DNA of 7,900 bases from Phycisphaerae bacterium (GCA_021736615.1 JAIPFN010000001.1:1-7900), one strand, 5' to 3'. Shown: positions 1-7,314, counted from the first letter of the stretch. Translations and numbers: made by a program. Notes: generated by a model from the letters alone, not told the origin.

Positions 1-30
1 ATCATTGTACTTTACAACGCAGAATCGACC

Positions 31-54
31 GTAGGGTGGGCCGTGCCCACGCTG
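31..54. repeat. REP-like short hairpin
   Basis: The sequence GTGGGC-CGT-GCCCAC at 36-50 is a perfect 6-bp inverted repeat with a 3-base loop, inside GTAGGGTGGGCCGTGCCCAC. Similar 'GTAGGGTGGGC...GCCCAC' palindromes are, as I recall, scattered through many bacterial genomes as REP-like dispersed elements; only this one copy lies in the window, so its repeat status is inferred. It begins just beyond the stop codon of the minus-strand gene at 56-475. No T-run follows it in the minus direction, so it is a poor intrinsic terminator, although it could stabilise the 3' end of that mRNA. Confidence 0.4.
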
Positions 55-55
55 T

Positions 56-475
56 TCAATCACGCCCTTTTAACCGCTCGATCTCTTCTCTTAGCTTTTG
101 GTTTTCATCAATCAGTGAATCTACGAACGCATCGGGATCTTCCGCCTGGGCTTGCGTATCTGCAGCAGAGCAGCTTTCAGCATAGCTTACAATATTATCC
201 TCCGTAAAATACACCCCCGCCCACATATTAGTCTTGCACGTCGCCCGGTGTTCATTACCATCGGCATCATAATAACGAATCTCATACAACCGGTGCTTCT
301 CCGACCCGAACCACCCCTTACCGAAAGGACTCCAGTTCTTTTCAATAAGTTCACCGCCCCTGGACCGAATATACTCATCGATACGATCACCATCCATCCC
401 ACCGGCGACAAGTCGAAAAACTAATGCAACGAGAATAAAAACCGCAAAAATACCAATAACACCAAAAGCTTCCAT
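56..475 (-). CDS. Small single-span membrane protein with C-terminal coiled coil, unknown function
   Basis: This is a 139-residue protein that I do not recognise by name. Residues about 3-24 (GVIGIFAVFILVALVFRLVA) form one strong hydrophobic helix, so it is probably a bitopic inner-membrane protein. A soluble part follows: a basic/acidic stretch, then a compact segment rich in aromatic residues (WSPFGKGWFG, RLYEIRYYDADGNEHRA) that looks like a small beta-rich domain. The last 15-20 residues (ENQKLREEIERLKGRD) have the heptad pattern of a short coiled coil. The start is placed at the ATG at 475 because a GGAG lies 9 nt upstream. The reading frame stays open to a TTG at 490, but that TTG overlaps the GGAG and is unlikely to be the start. 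A good promoter lies just upstream. It is divergent from miaB with no evident functional link. Confidence 0.75.
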   Translation of the reverse strand: MEAFGVIGIFAVFILVALVFRLVAGGMDGDRIDEYIRSRGGELIEKNWSPFGKGWFGSEKHRLYEIRYYDADGNEHRATCKTNMWAGVYFTEDNIVSYAESCSAADTQAQAEDPDAFVDSLIDENQKLREEIERLKGRD

Positions 476-484
476 AAAACAAGT

Positions 485-488
485 CTCC
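485..488 (-). promoter_or_regulatory. Ribosome binding site deciding the start of the small membrane protein
   Basis: GGAG on the minus strand, 9 nt before the ATG at 475. It favours that ATG over the in-frame TTG at 490, which overlaps the site. Confidence 0.6.
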
Positions 489-508
489 AAAAAACATCTT
501 CACAAATA

Positions 509-536
509 AGTATAATGTACAAACGCAAACTGTCAA
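509..536 (-). promoter_or_regulatory. Sigma70-type promoter of the small membrane protein gene
   Basis: On the minus strand a perfect -35 hexamer TTGACA (536-531) and a -10 hexamer TATACT (514-509) are separated by 16 nt. Transcription should start near 502, giving a 5' UTR of about 27 nt that contains the GGAG site. Both hexamers are close to consensus, so expression may be constitutive and fairly strong. Confidence 0.65.
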
Positions 537-580
537 GCTAATTCATGCCCAGTTTCACCTCTTAATCCCTTTTATTACTA

Positions 581-609
581 TTGCCTTTTAACGCAAAAGC
601 CGCTATAAT
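581..609 (+). promoter_or_regulatory. Sigma70-type promoter of miaB
   Basis: TTGCCT (581-586) and a perfect TATAAT (604-609) are separated by the optimal 17 nt. The -35 matches TTGACA at four of six positions. The start point would be near 616, leaving a leader of about 73 nt before the miaB ATG. It lies 45 bp from the divergent promoter at 509-536. Confidence 0.6.
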
Positions 610-631
610 TCAATGCTTATAAAAATAGCCT

Positions 632-645
632 CGGCCGACAGGCCG
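632..645 (+). other. Small hairpin in the miaB leader
   Basis: CGGCC-GACA-GGCCG is a perfect 5-bp stem with a 4-base loop, between the predicted transcription start and the miaB ATG. An alternative GCCT/AGGC pairing (628-631 with 640-643) overlaps it. It is followed after about 15 nt by a T-rich stretch (654-680), but the gap is too long for a standard terminator, so attenuation is only a possibility. Confidence 0.3.
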
Positions 646-688
646 TATCCACAATTTCGATTTTTAATTTTTGGCTTTTAATTTACCT

Positions 689-2065
689 ATGAAGTTGCAT
701 ATAAAGAATTTTGGCTGCCAGATGAACAAGCTCGACTCTTCGCTTGTCACCTCTGCACTTATCGACAAAGGTTTCGAGCTTACCGAAAAATCCGCCCAAG
801 CAGACGTCCTCCTGATGAACACCTGCTCGGTCCGCCACCACGCCGAAGAACGCGTAATGTCTCACCTCGGCCACCTCAAGACCGTCAAAAAGTCAAACCC
901 CGACCTCATCGTCGGCGTAATCGGCTGCATGGCCCAGCGCCTCGGCGAAGAACTCCTCGACCACCCAGCCGTAGACCTCGTAGCGGGCCCTGCCAATATC
1001 GCACAAATACCAGAAATGCTCGACGAAGTCCTGAAAAGCAAAAACAAATCAATCGCCGTAACCGAAAAAATACGCCGCAAGAACCCGCAGACCGAAACCG
1101 ACACCCTCGACAAATTCGAGCTTGCCCACGACACCGACGAAAACCACATCCACGGCCAGGCCTTCGTCCGCGTAATGCGGGGCTGCAACAACTTCTGCAC
1201 ATACTGCATAGTCCCCTACGTCCGCGGCCCGGAAGTCTCGCGCCCGCCGAAAGACATAATCGAACAGGTCAAAAGACTCGCCGCCGGAGGCATAAAACAG
1301 ATCACCCTCCTCGGCCAGACCATCGACGCATACACATACACCGAAGACGGAAAAACATACAACCTCGCAGACCTGCTGCAAATGGTAAGCGATGTCGACT
1401 CCATTAAATGGATACGCTTCATAACAAGCCACCCCGGCAAATTCGACGTCGCAATCCTCCAGGCAATGGCCGCCCTGCCAAAGGTAACCCCCTACCTCCA
1501 CATCCCCGCACAAAGCGGATCAGACAGAATACTCGAAGCCATGAACCGAAAGTACACCGCAAAGCAATACCTCGACCTCATCGAAAAGGCCCGCGAAATC
1601 CTCCCGGAAATCTCAATAGCCTCGGACTTTATAGTAGGCTTCCCCGGCGAGACAGAAGAAGATTTCCAGGCAACCGTCGACCTGGTCAAAAAGGCAAGGT
1701 TCAAAAATTCCTTCGTATTCAAATACTCGCCAAGACCCGGAACAGACTCGGCAAACAATCTCCCCGACGACGTCCCCGAAGAAGTCAAACGCCAAAGAAA
1801 CCTCGACCTGCTCGCCATCCAAAACGCCATCAGCGAAGAAGAAAGCGAAAAACTCCTCGGCAAATCCGTAAAAGTTCTCGTCGAAGGCCTAAGCAAAAAG
1901 CCCCACGTCAACATGGCTGAAAACGGAAATAACCCCCAGCTTATAGGACGAACCGCCACCGACCACATCGTCGTATTCAACGGCCCCGAGACCCTCACAG
2001 GGACGTTTACAGCAGTAAAAATCGAGAAAACTTCCGCACTGACGATGTTCGGCAAACTCGAATAA
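689..2065 (+). CDS. miaB: tRNA-2-methylthio-N6-dimethylallyladenosine synthase MiaB
   Basis: MiaB is a cytosolic radical-SAM enzyme with two [4Fe-4S] clusters. It adds a methylthio group to C2 of i6A37 in tRNAs that read UNN codons. Three parts are visible in its 458 residues. The N-terminal UPF0004 domain has cluster cysteines C10 (NFGCQMN), C46 (NTCSVR) and C80 (GCMAQR). The radical-SAM core has C166, C170 and C173 in RGCNNFCTYCIVPYVRG. The C-terminal TRAM domain (about 380-458) contains GRTATDHIVVF. The motifs FGCQMN and GCMAQR separate it from RimO and MtaB. Length fits the family (E. coli about 474). The ATG at 689 is chosen because it opens the conserved MKLHIKNFGCQMN start; an in-frame TTG at 671 would add six unconserved residues. 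Neither start has a Shine-Dalgarno site. One variation is LLGQTIDAY where LLGQNV(D/N)SY is usual. Codons end mostly in C or A. A cysteine-cluster gene follows after 46 bp. Confidence 0.96.
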   Translation: MKLHIKNFGCQMNKLDSSLVTSALIDKGFELTEKSAQADVLLMNTCSVRHHAEERVMSHLGHLKTVKKSNPDLIVGVIGCMAQRLGEELLDHPAVDLVAGPANIAQIPEMLDEVLKSKNKSIAVTEKIRRKNPQTETDTLDKFELAHDTDENHIHGQAFVRVMRGCNNFCTYCIVPYVRGPEVSRPPKDIIEQVKRLAAGGIKQITLLGQTIDAYTYTEDGKTYNLADLLQMVSDVDSIKWIRFITSHPGKFDVAILQAMAALPKVTPYLHIPAQSGSDRILEAMNRKYTAKQYLDLIEKAREILPEISIASDFIVGFPGETEEDFQATVDLVKKARFKNSFVFKYSPRPGTDSANNLPDDVPEEVKRQRNLDLLAIQNAISEEESEKLLGKSVKVLVEGLSKKPHVNMAENGNNPQLIGRTATDHIVVFNGPETLTGTFTAVKIEKTSALTMFGKLE

Positions 2066-2111
2066 CCCCCCTGTGATTAACCGCCGCCTGTATTGACCCG
2101 ATAAATCCGAA

Positions 2112-2960
2112 ATGCAGGCAAGTAATAATACTAATAACCGCCAATCAAAAGAATTGCCTTTTGTGCTGGTTGAAAATTCAACTGAGCAGAACGCAGGCAC
2201 CTGTGACAATGCGCACCGCCCAAGCTGGAATTTCGACGTTTCCGCCGGCAATAAAACAATCTCCCTGACACTGCTAGCCAATCATGACGAGGCTTACCTG
2301 TCGGATCTCGTGCCCGTGACCCATCAAGTCTGCGATACGATCATCCGCCTTGCTGCCGACAACGAAACAGAAAACGGCCCCGAAATATCCTGCAAAAAGG
2401 GCTGTGCCCAATGCTGTTCGTATTTAGTTTCGCTTTCGTCTGCAGAGGCATTCTATCTGCAAAAACAAATACTCTCGCTGCCGGGCGAAAAACGCAAACC
2501 GATACTCCATTCGTTCCTCCGTGCCGCCCGCAAGATCGCAGCCAACAAAATCCCGCCGGTCAATACCACCGGGATGGATGAATCGCAAAGGCTGGAGTCT
2601 ATCTCCAACTGGTATCAGAAGCTGGACATCAAGTGCCCGTTCATTGTAGACAACACATGCTCTCAGTACAATGCAAGGCCCCTCGTCTGCCGAGAGCACA
2701 TGGTAACAAGCCCGCCCAGGGCCTGCCGACCATTTTCCGGAATGTTCACAAGCACTGTCGAATTGCCGATCAGCACCGCAGAGACATTAATGGAAATCTC
2801 AAATAATATCGAATCAACCACCGAAGAAGCAATCCTCCTGCCGCTGGCGATGGTATGGTGCAACTCAAACGCACAAAGAGGCGAAAAAAAACACCCAGCC
2901 GCCCTACTCGCCAAACAATTCATAAAAGCAATATCACAAAAAACCCCGGCAATGGCATAA
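2112..2960 (+). CDS. YkgJ-type cysteine-cluster (putative zinc/iron-chelating) protein
   Basis: This 282-residue soluble protein carries the cysteine pattern of the CxxCxxCC/YkgJ family, annotated as a putative zinc- or iron-chelating domain; no reaction is established. The core is at about 90-210: C94-x3-C98-x2-C101-C102, then C175 (KCPFI), C183, C193 (RPLVCREH) and C205. The spaced 'CPF...C.Y..RP..C' block is the diagnostic second half of the family. Residues 1-60 are polar, low in complexity and probably disordered. Residues 206-282 are an extension past the usual domain, ending in a predicted helix (ALLAKQFIKAIS). There is no signal peptide. The start is the only ATG near the 5' end and has no clear Shine-Dalgarno site. 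The gene lies 46 bp after miaB with no terminator or good promoter between them, so cotranscription is likely. A role in metal handling near an Fe-S enzyme is tempting, but it is inference only. Confidence 0.85.
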   Translation: MQASNNTNNRQSKELPFVLVENSTEQNAGTCDNAHRPSWNFDVSAGNKTISLTLLANHDEAYLSDLVPVTHQVCDTIIRLAADNETENGPEISCKKGCAQCCSYLVSLSSAEAFYLQKQILSLPGEKRKPILHSFLRAARKIAANKIPPVNTTGMDESQRLESISNWYQKLDIKCPFIVDNTCSQYNARPLVCREHMVTSPPRACRPFSGMFTSTVELPISTAETLMEISNNIESTTEEAILLPLAMVWCNSNAQRGEKKHPAALLAKQFIKAISQKTPAMA

Positions 2961-3114
2961 CCCCCAAACCCCATACCGCACGACAAACAGCAGCGTCAAG
3001 CGCAAGCGCCGGGCTAATCGCACGACTCAAAATAAACTAAAACCTTACAGAATTCATTTCGACAACACGCCCACAATCGCCCCGCAATCATTTTCGCCAA
3101 GGCGACGAAACCAA

Positions 3115-3133
3115 AATTCGTAATTCGTAATTG
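3115..3133. repeat. 7-bp tandem repeat AATTCGT x 2.5
   Basis: AATTCGT occurs at 3115-3121 and 3122-3128, followed by the partial copy AATTG at 3129-3133. The A/T-rich stretch before miaB (661-684, three TTTTAATTT-like segments) has a similar character. These are probably short dispersed intergenic repeats without coding content. Confidence 0.45.
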
Positions 3134-3157
3134 TTTTCCCTCCCCCCTCTCCTAATC

Positions 3158-3193
3158 AGAAAAGAAATTAAAAGCGCGGCAGCGCGAGCTGCC
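3158..3193 (-). terminator. Probable intrinsic terminator of the GLUG protein gene
   Basis: Read on the minus strand, GGCAGC-TCGC-GCTGCC (3193-3178) is a perfect 6-bp GC-rich stem with a 4-base loop. It is followed after four bases by the T-rich tract TTTTAATTTCTTTTCT. It starts 38 nt past the stop codon at 3231. The offset and the interruptions in the T-tract make it less than ideal. It is nevertheless the only good candidate at this end of the gene. Confidence 0.5.
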
Positions 3194-3230
3194 CGATCAG
3201 ACCCACAAAAACAACACCACTTACTACTTA

Positions 3231-6200
3231 CTAATCAAGCCAATGCGAAGCAAAAATACAAAGATCCAAAACTCCAACAACCCCATCCCCGTCAAGATCG
3301 GCATGCTCAATATCAACATCGGCCCCATACCGCCCGGCAAAATAAGCAAGGTCACTCATATCAACCCCGTCGGACCCAACAAAATCCCCAGCCGAAAACT
3401 CCCAGGCAAGCCGAGGATACCAGCTCCCATCAACAAGCATCTGCCAAATATCAAAATCCCCATTAACACTCTCCCCAACAAAATCCCAACCGGCATCAGT
3501 AAAAGCACTGGCAGTCTGCATCAACCCTGTAGGCACACCATAAACAGAATCAAGATCAACATCGTAAATCTCAGCAATAATGTCATAACCGCAATCACTC
3601 AATCCGGGATTAACACTGCTGTCCCAGAAACAATTCGGATATATTCCATTACTATCCCTTCCAATAACTCCTCCGGCAATATCACCCGAAACACGCCCGC
3701 CCGAATAACAATTCCTTATCTCAGGAACAAAAGCACCAATTGGAAAAGTCTTCCCGACTACTCCCCCAACGTAACTTCCGTTCGCTGTAGATACATCGCA
3801 CATGCTATAGCTGTCTCTAATTACCCCACCATAGTTTCTCCCCACCAATCCGCCGACGCCACCCGGCCGACCGCTTGCTAACTCTTTATAATTCGAAACC
3901 GTCCCCGTACTATAACATTTTCTTATTTTTCCACAAAACAGAGACCCAACCAGCCCGCCGGCAGAATCATTTCCTTTTATTTGCACATTTTCAACACCAA
4001 GGTTTTTAACAATCCCATTTGTTCCAACCGTACCAAAAAGCCCTGAATATACATTTGCGCCTATGCCTTCTTGAAATTCAATTACAATATTCGATATCAC
4101 ATGACCGTTGCCATCAAAAATACCGTAAAATTCTCGAATAGGTGATAAATAAACAGGCCTCCCGGTAACATTCGGGTCCAGATCAATATCATCAATAAGT
4201 ATAAAGCTTTTATCTCGATTGCGGTTAACTTCGAGAAGGTCCAGGGCTGTTGACAACTGGTAAGGATTATCAACAGAACCGTCTCCTTTATCACTTATAG
4301 CAACTCCGCCAGTACCTTCCCACGCAAGACGCGGATAGTCATTGCCAACATCAAGAGTCCAAGCATCTACGCCCCATCCACTAAAACCATAGATCCCCAA
4401 ATTCTGCATTTCAGCAGTAGTTCTGGCATAATCATCGTCGGTGAATTCCCATGGAGGTTTATCATATATCGAGTAATCCCAGAAACAGCCATCGATAACT
4501 GCCCCGCTATAATGCAAGCCGACAAACCCTCCAAAATAAGATTCACCATCGCTTACTATACCGGCACTATAACATCTCGTGATTTCCCCTCCCCCGGTTT
4601 CTCCGATCAAGCCTCCTGTCGCATTATCACCGCTTCCTCCACCTCGCACCCCGGCTCTACTGTAACAATCTCTGACAAATCCTTCATTGCTGCCGATCAA
4701 TCCACCGCAATAATTTCTCCCTTGCTGAGTTTCGGTGACTTCACCGGTAACATAGCACTGGCTGACTGTTCCGTAATTTATGCCTATCAATCCGCCGCAA
4801 GAATTTACATCTCCTGATGAAGTAATTTTACCGGTAACATAGCATTGACTGACAGTGCCTTCATTATATCCCGCCAGTCCGCCGCATTCTTGATCACTTC
4901 TGCTAACATTAACATTTACAAGCCCAAGATTCTTTACTTCTGAGCCCTGACCAATGTACCCGAATAAGCCTCCACAGTCGTCATTGCTTTCTATAGCTAA
5001 GTTGCTGATAACACGACCATCTCCATCAAAGGTACCAGTGAAACAATCGTAATAATCGATTCCGATAGGAGCCGTAAATACACCGTCCATATCAATATCT
5101 GTCCTTAATCGAAAATGCTTATCCCAGAAATTCACATCGCTGCTGATTAATCGTAAATCACCAGCCGTCGCGATCTCATAAGGCTCTGCCTCGGTACCGT
5201 TGCCGTTCAAATCCATAATATATTCGGCAATAGGCACACCGGCAGTACCTTCCCACGCAAGTCTCGGATAATCATTCCCCTCGTCGATGACCCACGCACC
5301 GTTATCCCAGCCATGATAACTAAAAAATCTCATGGTTTTCATCATTGCGGTACTCAAACCTATTGGGGGTATATCATAATAACCACCGGGATTATTACAG
5401 CCAGAAGTCTCAACATCCCAGAAGCAACTGATGCAATCTCCGCTTTTTCCCAGGAAACCTCCAATATAGCCAAAGTAATTGCTTGGGCCGGACAGGGCTC
5501 CGATACTGTAACATCGGTTTATCTCACCATTGTAATTACTTCCCGCAAACCCAGCGTACCTAACTGACGAGGCGCTGTAACAATCTTCAATCCTATTCCT
5601 GTTTTCCCCAACAAATCCTCCACTTTCAAAGGCGCCGGAAACTTCTCCTGAACAAAAGGACTGACTGATCTTGCCGTAATTTACCCCTGCAACACTGCCA
5701 ACACATTCATACCCGGATATACTCCCTGTAACAAAGCATTTGCTTATGTCACCTGAACTGTATGCTGCCAATCCGCTAACATTCGTATAACCTTCAATGG
5801 TTATGTTTTCAACCCCAAGATTCTTGACAACTCCGCCGTAGTTATATCCAAACAAACCAATGTAACGTTCATCAGGAGCATCAATGACAACATTTTTTAT
5901 AGAATGACCACCCCCATCAAAAGTCCCGGTAAACGGAAAATCATTATCTTGGTTAGCAGGATTGCCATAACCGTCAAAGTGATAAGTTCCGATCAATGAG
6001 TTAGTGTAAGTAGTGTTCCCGGCGACACTCGGGTCCATATCAATATCAGCGGTAAGCACAAAACACTTATCCCAATCCTCGCTACGCAAACTTAGAAGAT
6101 GAAGTTCATTCGCCGTAGCAATCTGGTAAGGATTATCAGCGGTACCATCTCCGCCGCTAAAAAGCCGCCCAAGCGAAACTGTAATGGTAATACCGCTTCC

Positions 6201-7307
6201 GGCTGGAATTTCGGAATTTTTACCCGGCAGTTGACTTGTCACAATATCTTTAGCGATTGTATTGCTGTAAAAGTTCTTTACTGTTACTTCAAAGCCTTCC
6301 GATTCAAGTGAAGATATCGCAGACGCTTTATTCATTCCGGCAGCATCTGTCATGACAGTTTGCAATTGAACCCAGTTTAACTGCGGGTAATAATTCGAGG
6401 CTTCTTTCCAGTCCGCTTCATCACCGTCTGTATCCGTAAAGTCCCAGCCGGCATCTGTGTATGTAGACAGCATCTGCATTTGATTTGTATCAAGCCCCAC
6501 CATACCATCTGTATCTGCCTGTCCTGATTCAGGGTCATCAATGCCACTGGCTGTGGCATCCCAGAAACAATTGGTAATACTATTTTTATTTTCGCCTGCT
6601 AACCCGCCCAAATTATCGTCGCCTGTTACTGAGCCACAGCTGTAGCATTGGGCAATGGTAGCGTCAGTGTAGTAATAGTAATTATAGCCGACCAGACCTC
6701 CTACTGATGATCCGCCTTCAACTGAAGCAGTGCTACAGCACTGCCTGATTGTACCGGTATTAAGCCCTACAAGCCCTCCAATATAAGAACTTGCTTTTCT
6801 CGTCCAATATTTTCCATTTATTGTTCCATCACTAAAACATTTTTCAATCAAACCACCATTGAATCCTGCGATAGCTCCAACAAGGCTTTTACCTACGATT
6901 CTGACATTTACAACGCCCAGGTTTCTTACTTCTCCGGTATAGCCAATTTTCCCAAAAAAACCAACGTTTAAATGACCGGCTAGATTCAATGTCAGGTTGG
7001 ATATTATATGCCCGTTACCGTCAAAGGTGCCATTAAAGTAATTATCAGAATCTACGCCAATGCGGTTAAATGAAGGGCGCTCGTCTAATCCGTCGTAACC
7101 TGAAAGATCAATGTCGGCGGTCAAAACGAAATACGTCTGCCCCGCCCAGTCCTCAGGATGTTGCCCCAGACTGTCCAACTGTTCAGCCGTAGCGATCTGG
7201 TAGGGGGTCTCCGCAGTTCCGTTGCCTCCATCGTAAGTACCCGCCCCAAAAGCGGTGTTAACCAGCAGGCAAACAATTACTGCTCCCAAAAAAACAAACC
7301 TCTTCAT
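3231..7307 (-). CDS. Giant secreted GLUG-repeat protein with PASTA-like domain and dockerin-like C terminus
   Basis: This 1358-residue extracellular protein is probably a surface adhesin or structural protein; no enzymatic motif is visible. Residues 1-22 are a Sec signal peptide (KR, then VFLGAVIVCLLV, with cleavage near AFG/A). Four GLUG cassettes lie at about 27-312, 383-697, 702-1005 and 1007-1304. Each opens with a PYQIATA-like motif (residues 35, 393, 709, 1015), then GTFDGNGH (93, 461, 758, 1062). It continues with a LFG...VKNLGV unit and 4-5 units of the form GGLVGxNxGxIxxCYSxGxV, then CFWD (247, 628, 941, 1226) and a GW..W..YPRLAWE closing strand. A PASTA-like domain (about 313-381, ending ITVSLG) sits after the first cassette. 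Residues 1306-1358 are dockerin-like: the second loop DLDGDGVVGVLD (1337-1348) keeps the Ca2+ ligands, the first is degenerate. A beta-helix fold is inferred for the GLUG parts. The start ATG has AGGAG 7 nt upstream. There is no LPXTG or PEP-CTERM signal. Codons favour G or T at the third position, opposite to miaB. Confidence 0.93.
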   Translation of the reverse strand: MKRFVFLGAVIVCLLVNTAFGAGTYDGGNGTAETPYQIATAEQLDSLGQHPEDWAGQTYFVLTADIDLSGYDGLDERPSFNRIGVDSDNYFNGTFDGNGHIISNLTLNLAGHLNVGFFGKIGYTGEVRNLGVVNVRIVGKSLVGAIAGFNGGLIEKCFSDGTINGKYWTRKASSYIGGLVGLNTGTIRQCCSTASVEGGSSVGGLVGYNYYYYTDATIAQCYSCGSVTGDDNLGGLAGENKNSITNCFWDATASGIDDPESGQADTDGMVGLDTNQMQMLSTYTDAGWDFTDTDGDEADWKEASNYYPQLNWVQLQTVMTDAAGMNKASAISSLESEGFEVTVKNFYSNTIAKDIVTSQLPGKNSEIPAGSGITITVSLGRLFSGGDGTADNPYQIATANELHLLSLRSEDWDKCFVLTADIDMDPSVAGNTTYTNSLIGTYHFDGYGNPANQDNDFPFTGTFDGGGHSIKNVVIDAPDERYIGLFGYNYGGVVKNLGVENITIEGYTNVSGLAAYSSGDISKCFVTGSISGYECVGSVAGVNYGKISQSFCSGEVSGAFESGGFVGENRNRIEDCYSASSVRYAGFAGSNYNGEINRCYSIGALSGPSNYFGYIGGFLGKSGDCISCFWDVETSGCNNPGGYYDIPPIGLSTAMMKTMRFFSYHGWDNGAWVIDEGNDYPRLAWEGTAGVPIAEYIMDLNGNGTEAEPYEIATAGDLRLISSDVNFWDKHFRLRTDIDMDGVFTAPIGIDYYDCFTGTFDGDGRVISNLAIESNDDCGGLFGYIGQGSEVKNLGLVNVNVSRSDQECGGLAGYNEGTVSQCYVTGKITSSGDVNSCGGLIGINYGTVSQCYVTGEVTETQQGRNYCGGLIGSNEGFVRDCYSRAGVRGGGSGDNATGGLIGETGGGEITRCYSAGIVSDGESYFGGFVGLHYSGAVIDGCFWDYSIYDKPPWEFTDDDYARTTAEMQNLGIYGFSGWGVDAWTLDVGNDYPRLAWEGTGGVAISDKGDGSVDNPYQLSTALDLLEVNRNRDKSFILIDDIDLDPNVTGRPVYLSPIREFYGIFDGNGHVISNIVIEFQEGIGANVYSGLFGTVGTNGIVKNLGVENVQIKGNDSAGGLVGSLFCGKIRKCYSTGTVSNYKELASGRPGGVGGLVGRNYGGVIRDSYSMCDVSTANGSYVGGVVGKTFPIGAFVPEIRNCYSGGRVSGDIAGGVIGRDSNGIYPNCFWDSSVNPGLSDCGYDIIAEIYDVDLDSVYGVPTGLMQTASAFTDAGWDFVGESVNGDFDIWQMLVDGSWYPRLAWEFSAGDFVGSDGVDMSDLAYFAGRYGADVDIEHADLDGDGVVGVLDLCIFASHWLD
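4743..4844 (-). repeat. 87-bp internal duplication within the third GLUG cassette
   Basis: A 15-bp exact match (ACCGGTAACATAGCA on the plus strand) occurs at 4743-4757 and 4830-4844, 87 bp (29 codons) apart. The following 42 bases match at 28 positions. In the protein this is GTVSQCYVTG at residues 817-826 and 846-855. It is the clearest DNA-level trace of unit duplication in the gene; the other units have diverged beyond easy recognition at base level. Confidence 0.6.
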
Positions 7308-7314
7308 TTCAAAA

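Larger units (their letters stand above)
2961..3230. other. Convergent intergenic region
   Basis: These 270 bases separate the 3' ends of the cysteine-cluster gene and the giant secreted-protein gene. They hold the probable minus-strand terminator (3158-3193) and a 7-bp tandem AATTCGT repeated 2.5 times at 3115-3133. A bistable TTTCG/CGAAA or TCGC/GCGA hairpin at 3092-3110 might end plus-strand transcription, but it has no adjacent T-run. I see no gene here. Confidence 0.5.

Noticed and set aside
645..653. DnaA box GTATCCACA (eight of nine)
   Set aside because: A single isolated site in the miaB leader; expected by chance.
1049..1513. Minus-strand open frame of 154 codons inside miaB
   Set aside because: Antisense shadow of the well-supported miaB gene, with no family motif.
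1408..1920. Plus-strand frame of 170 codons rich in R/P/K
   Set aside because: Out-of-frame reading of miaB; its composition is an artefact of C- and A-rich third positions.
1492..2055. Long minus-strand open frame of 187 codons inside miaB
   Set aside because: Antisense shadow of miaB caused by C-ending codons; no SD site and no recognisable motif.
3092..3110. Terminator of the cysteine-cluster gene
   Set aside because: The stem is short and bistable, and the nearest T-run is more than 20 bases away.
3243..3881. Plus-strand open frame of 212 codons
   Set aside because: Antisense to the C-terminal part of the GLUG protein; its I/N/S/P-rich composition is the mirror of the G/D/V-rich coding strand.
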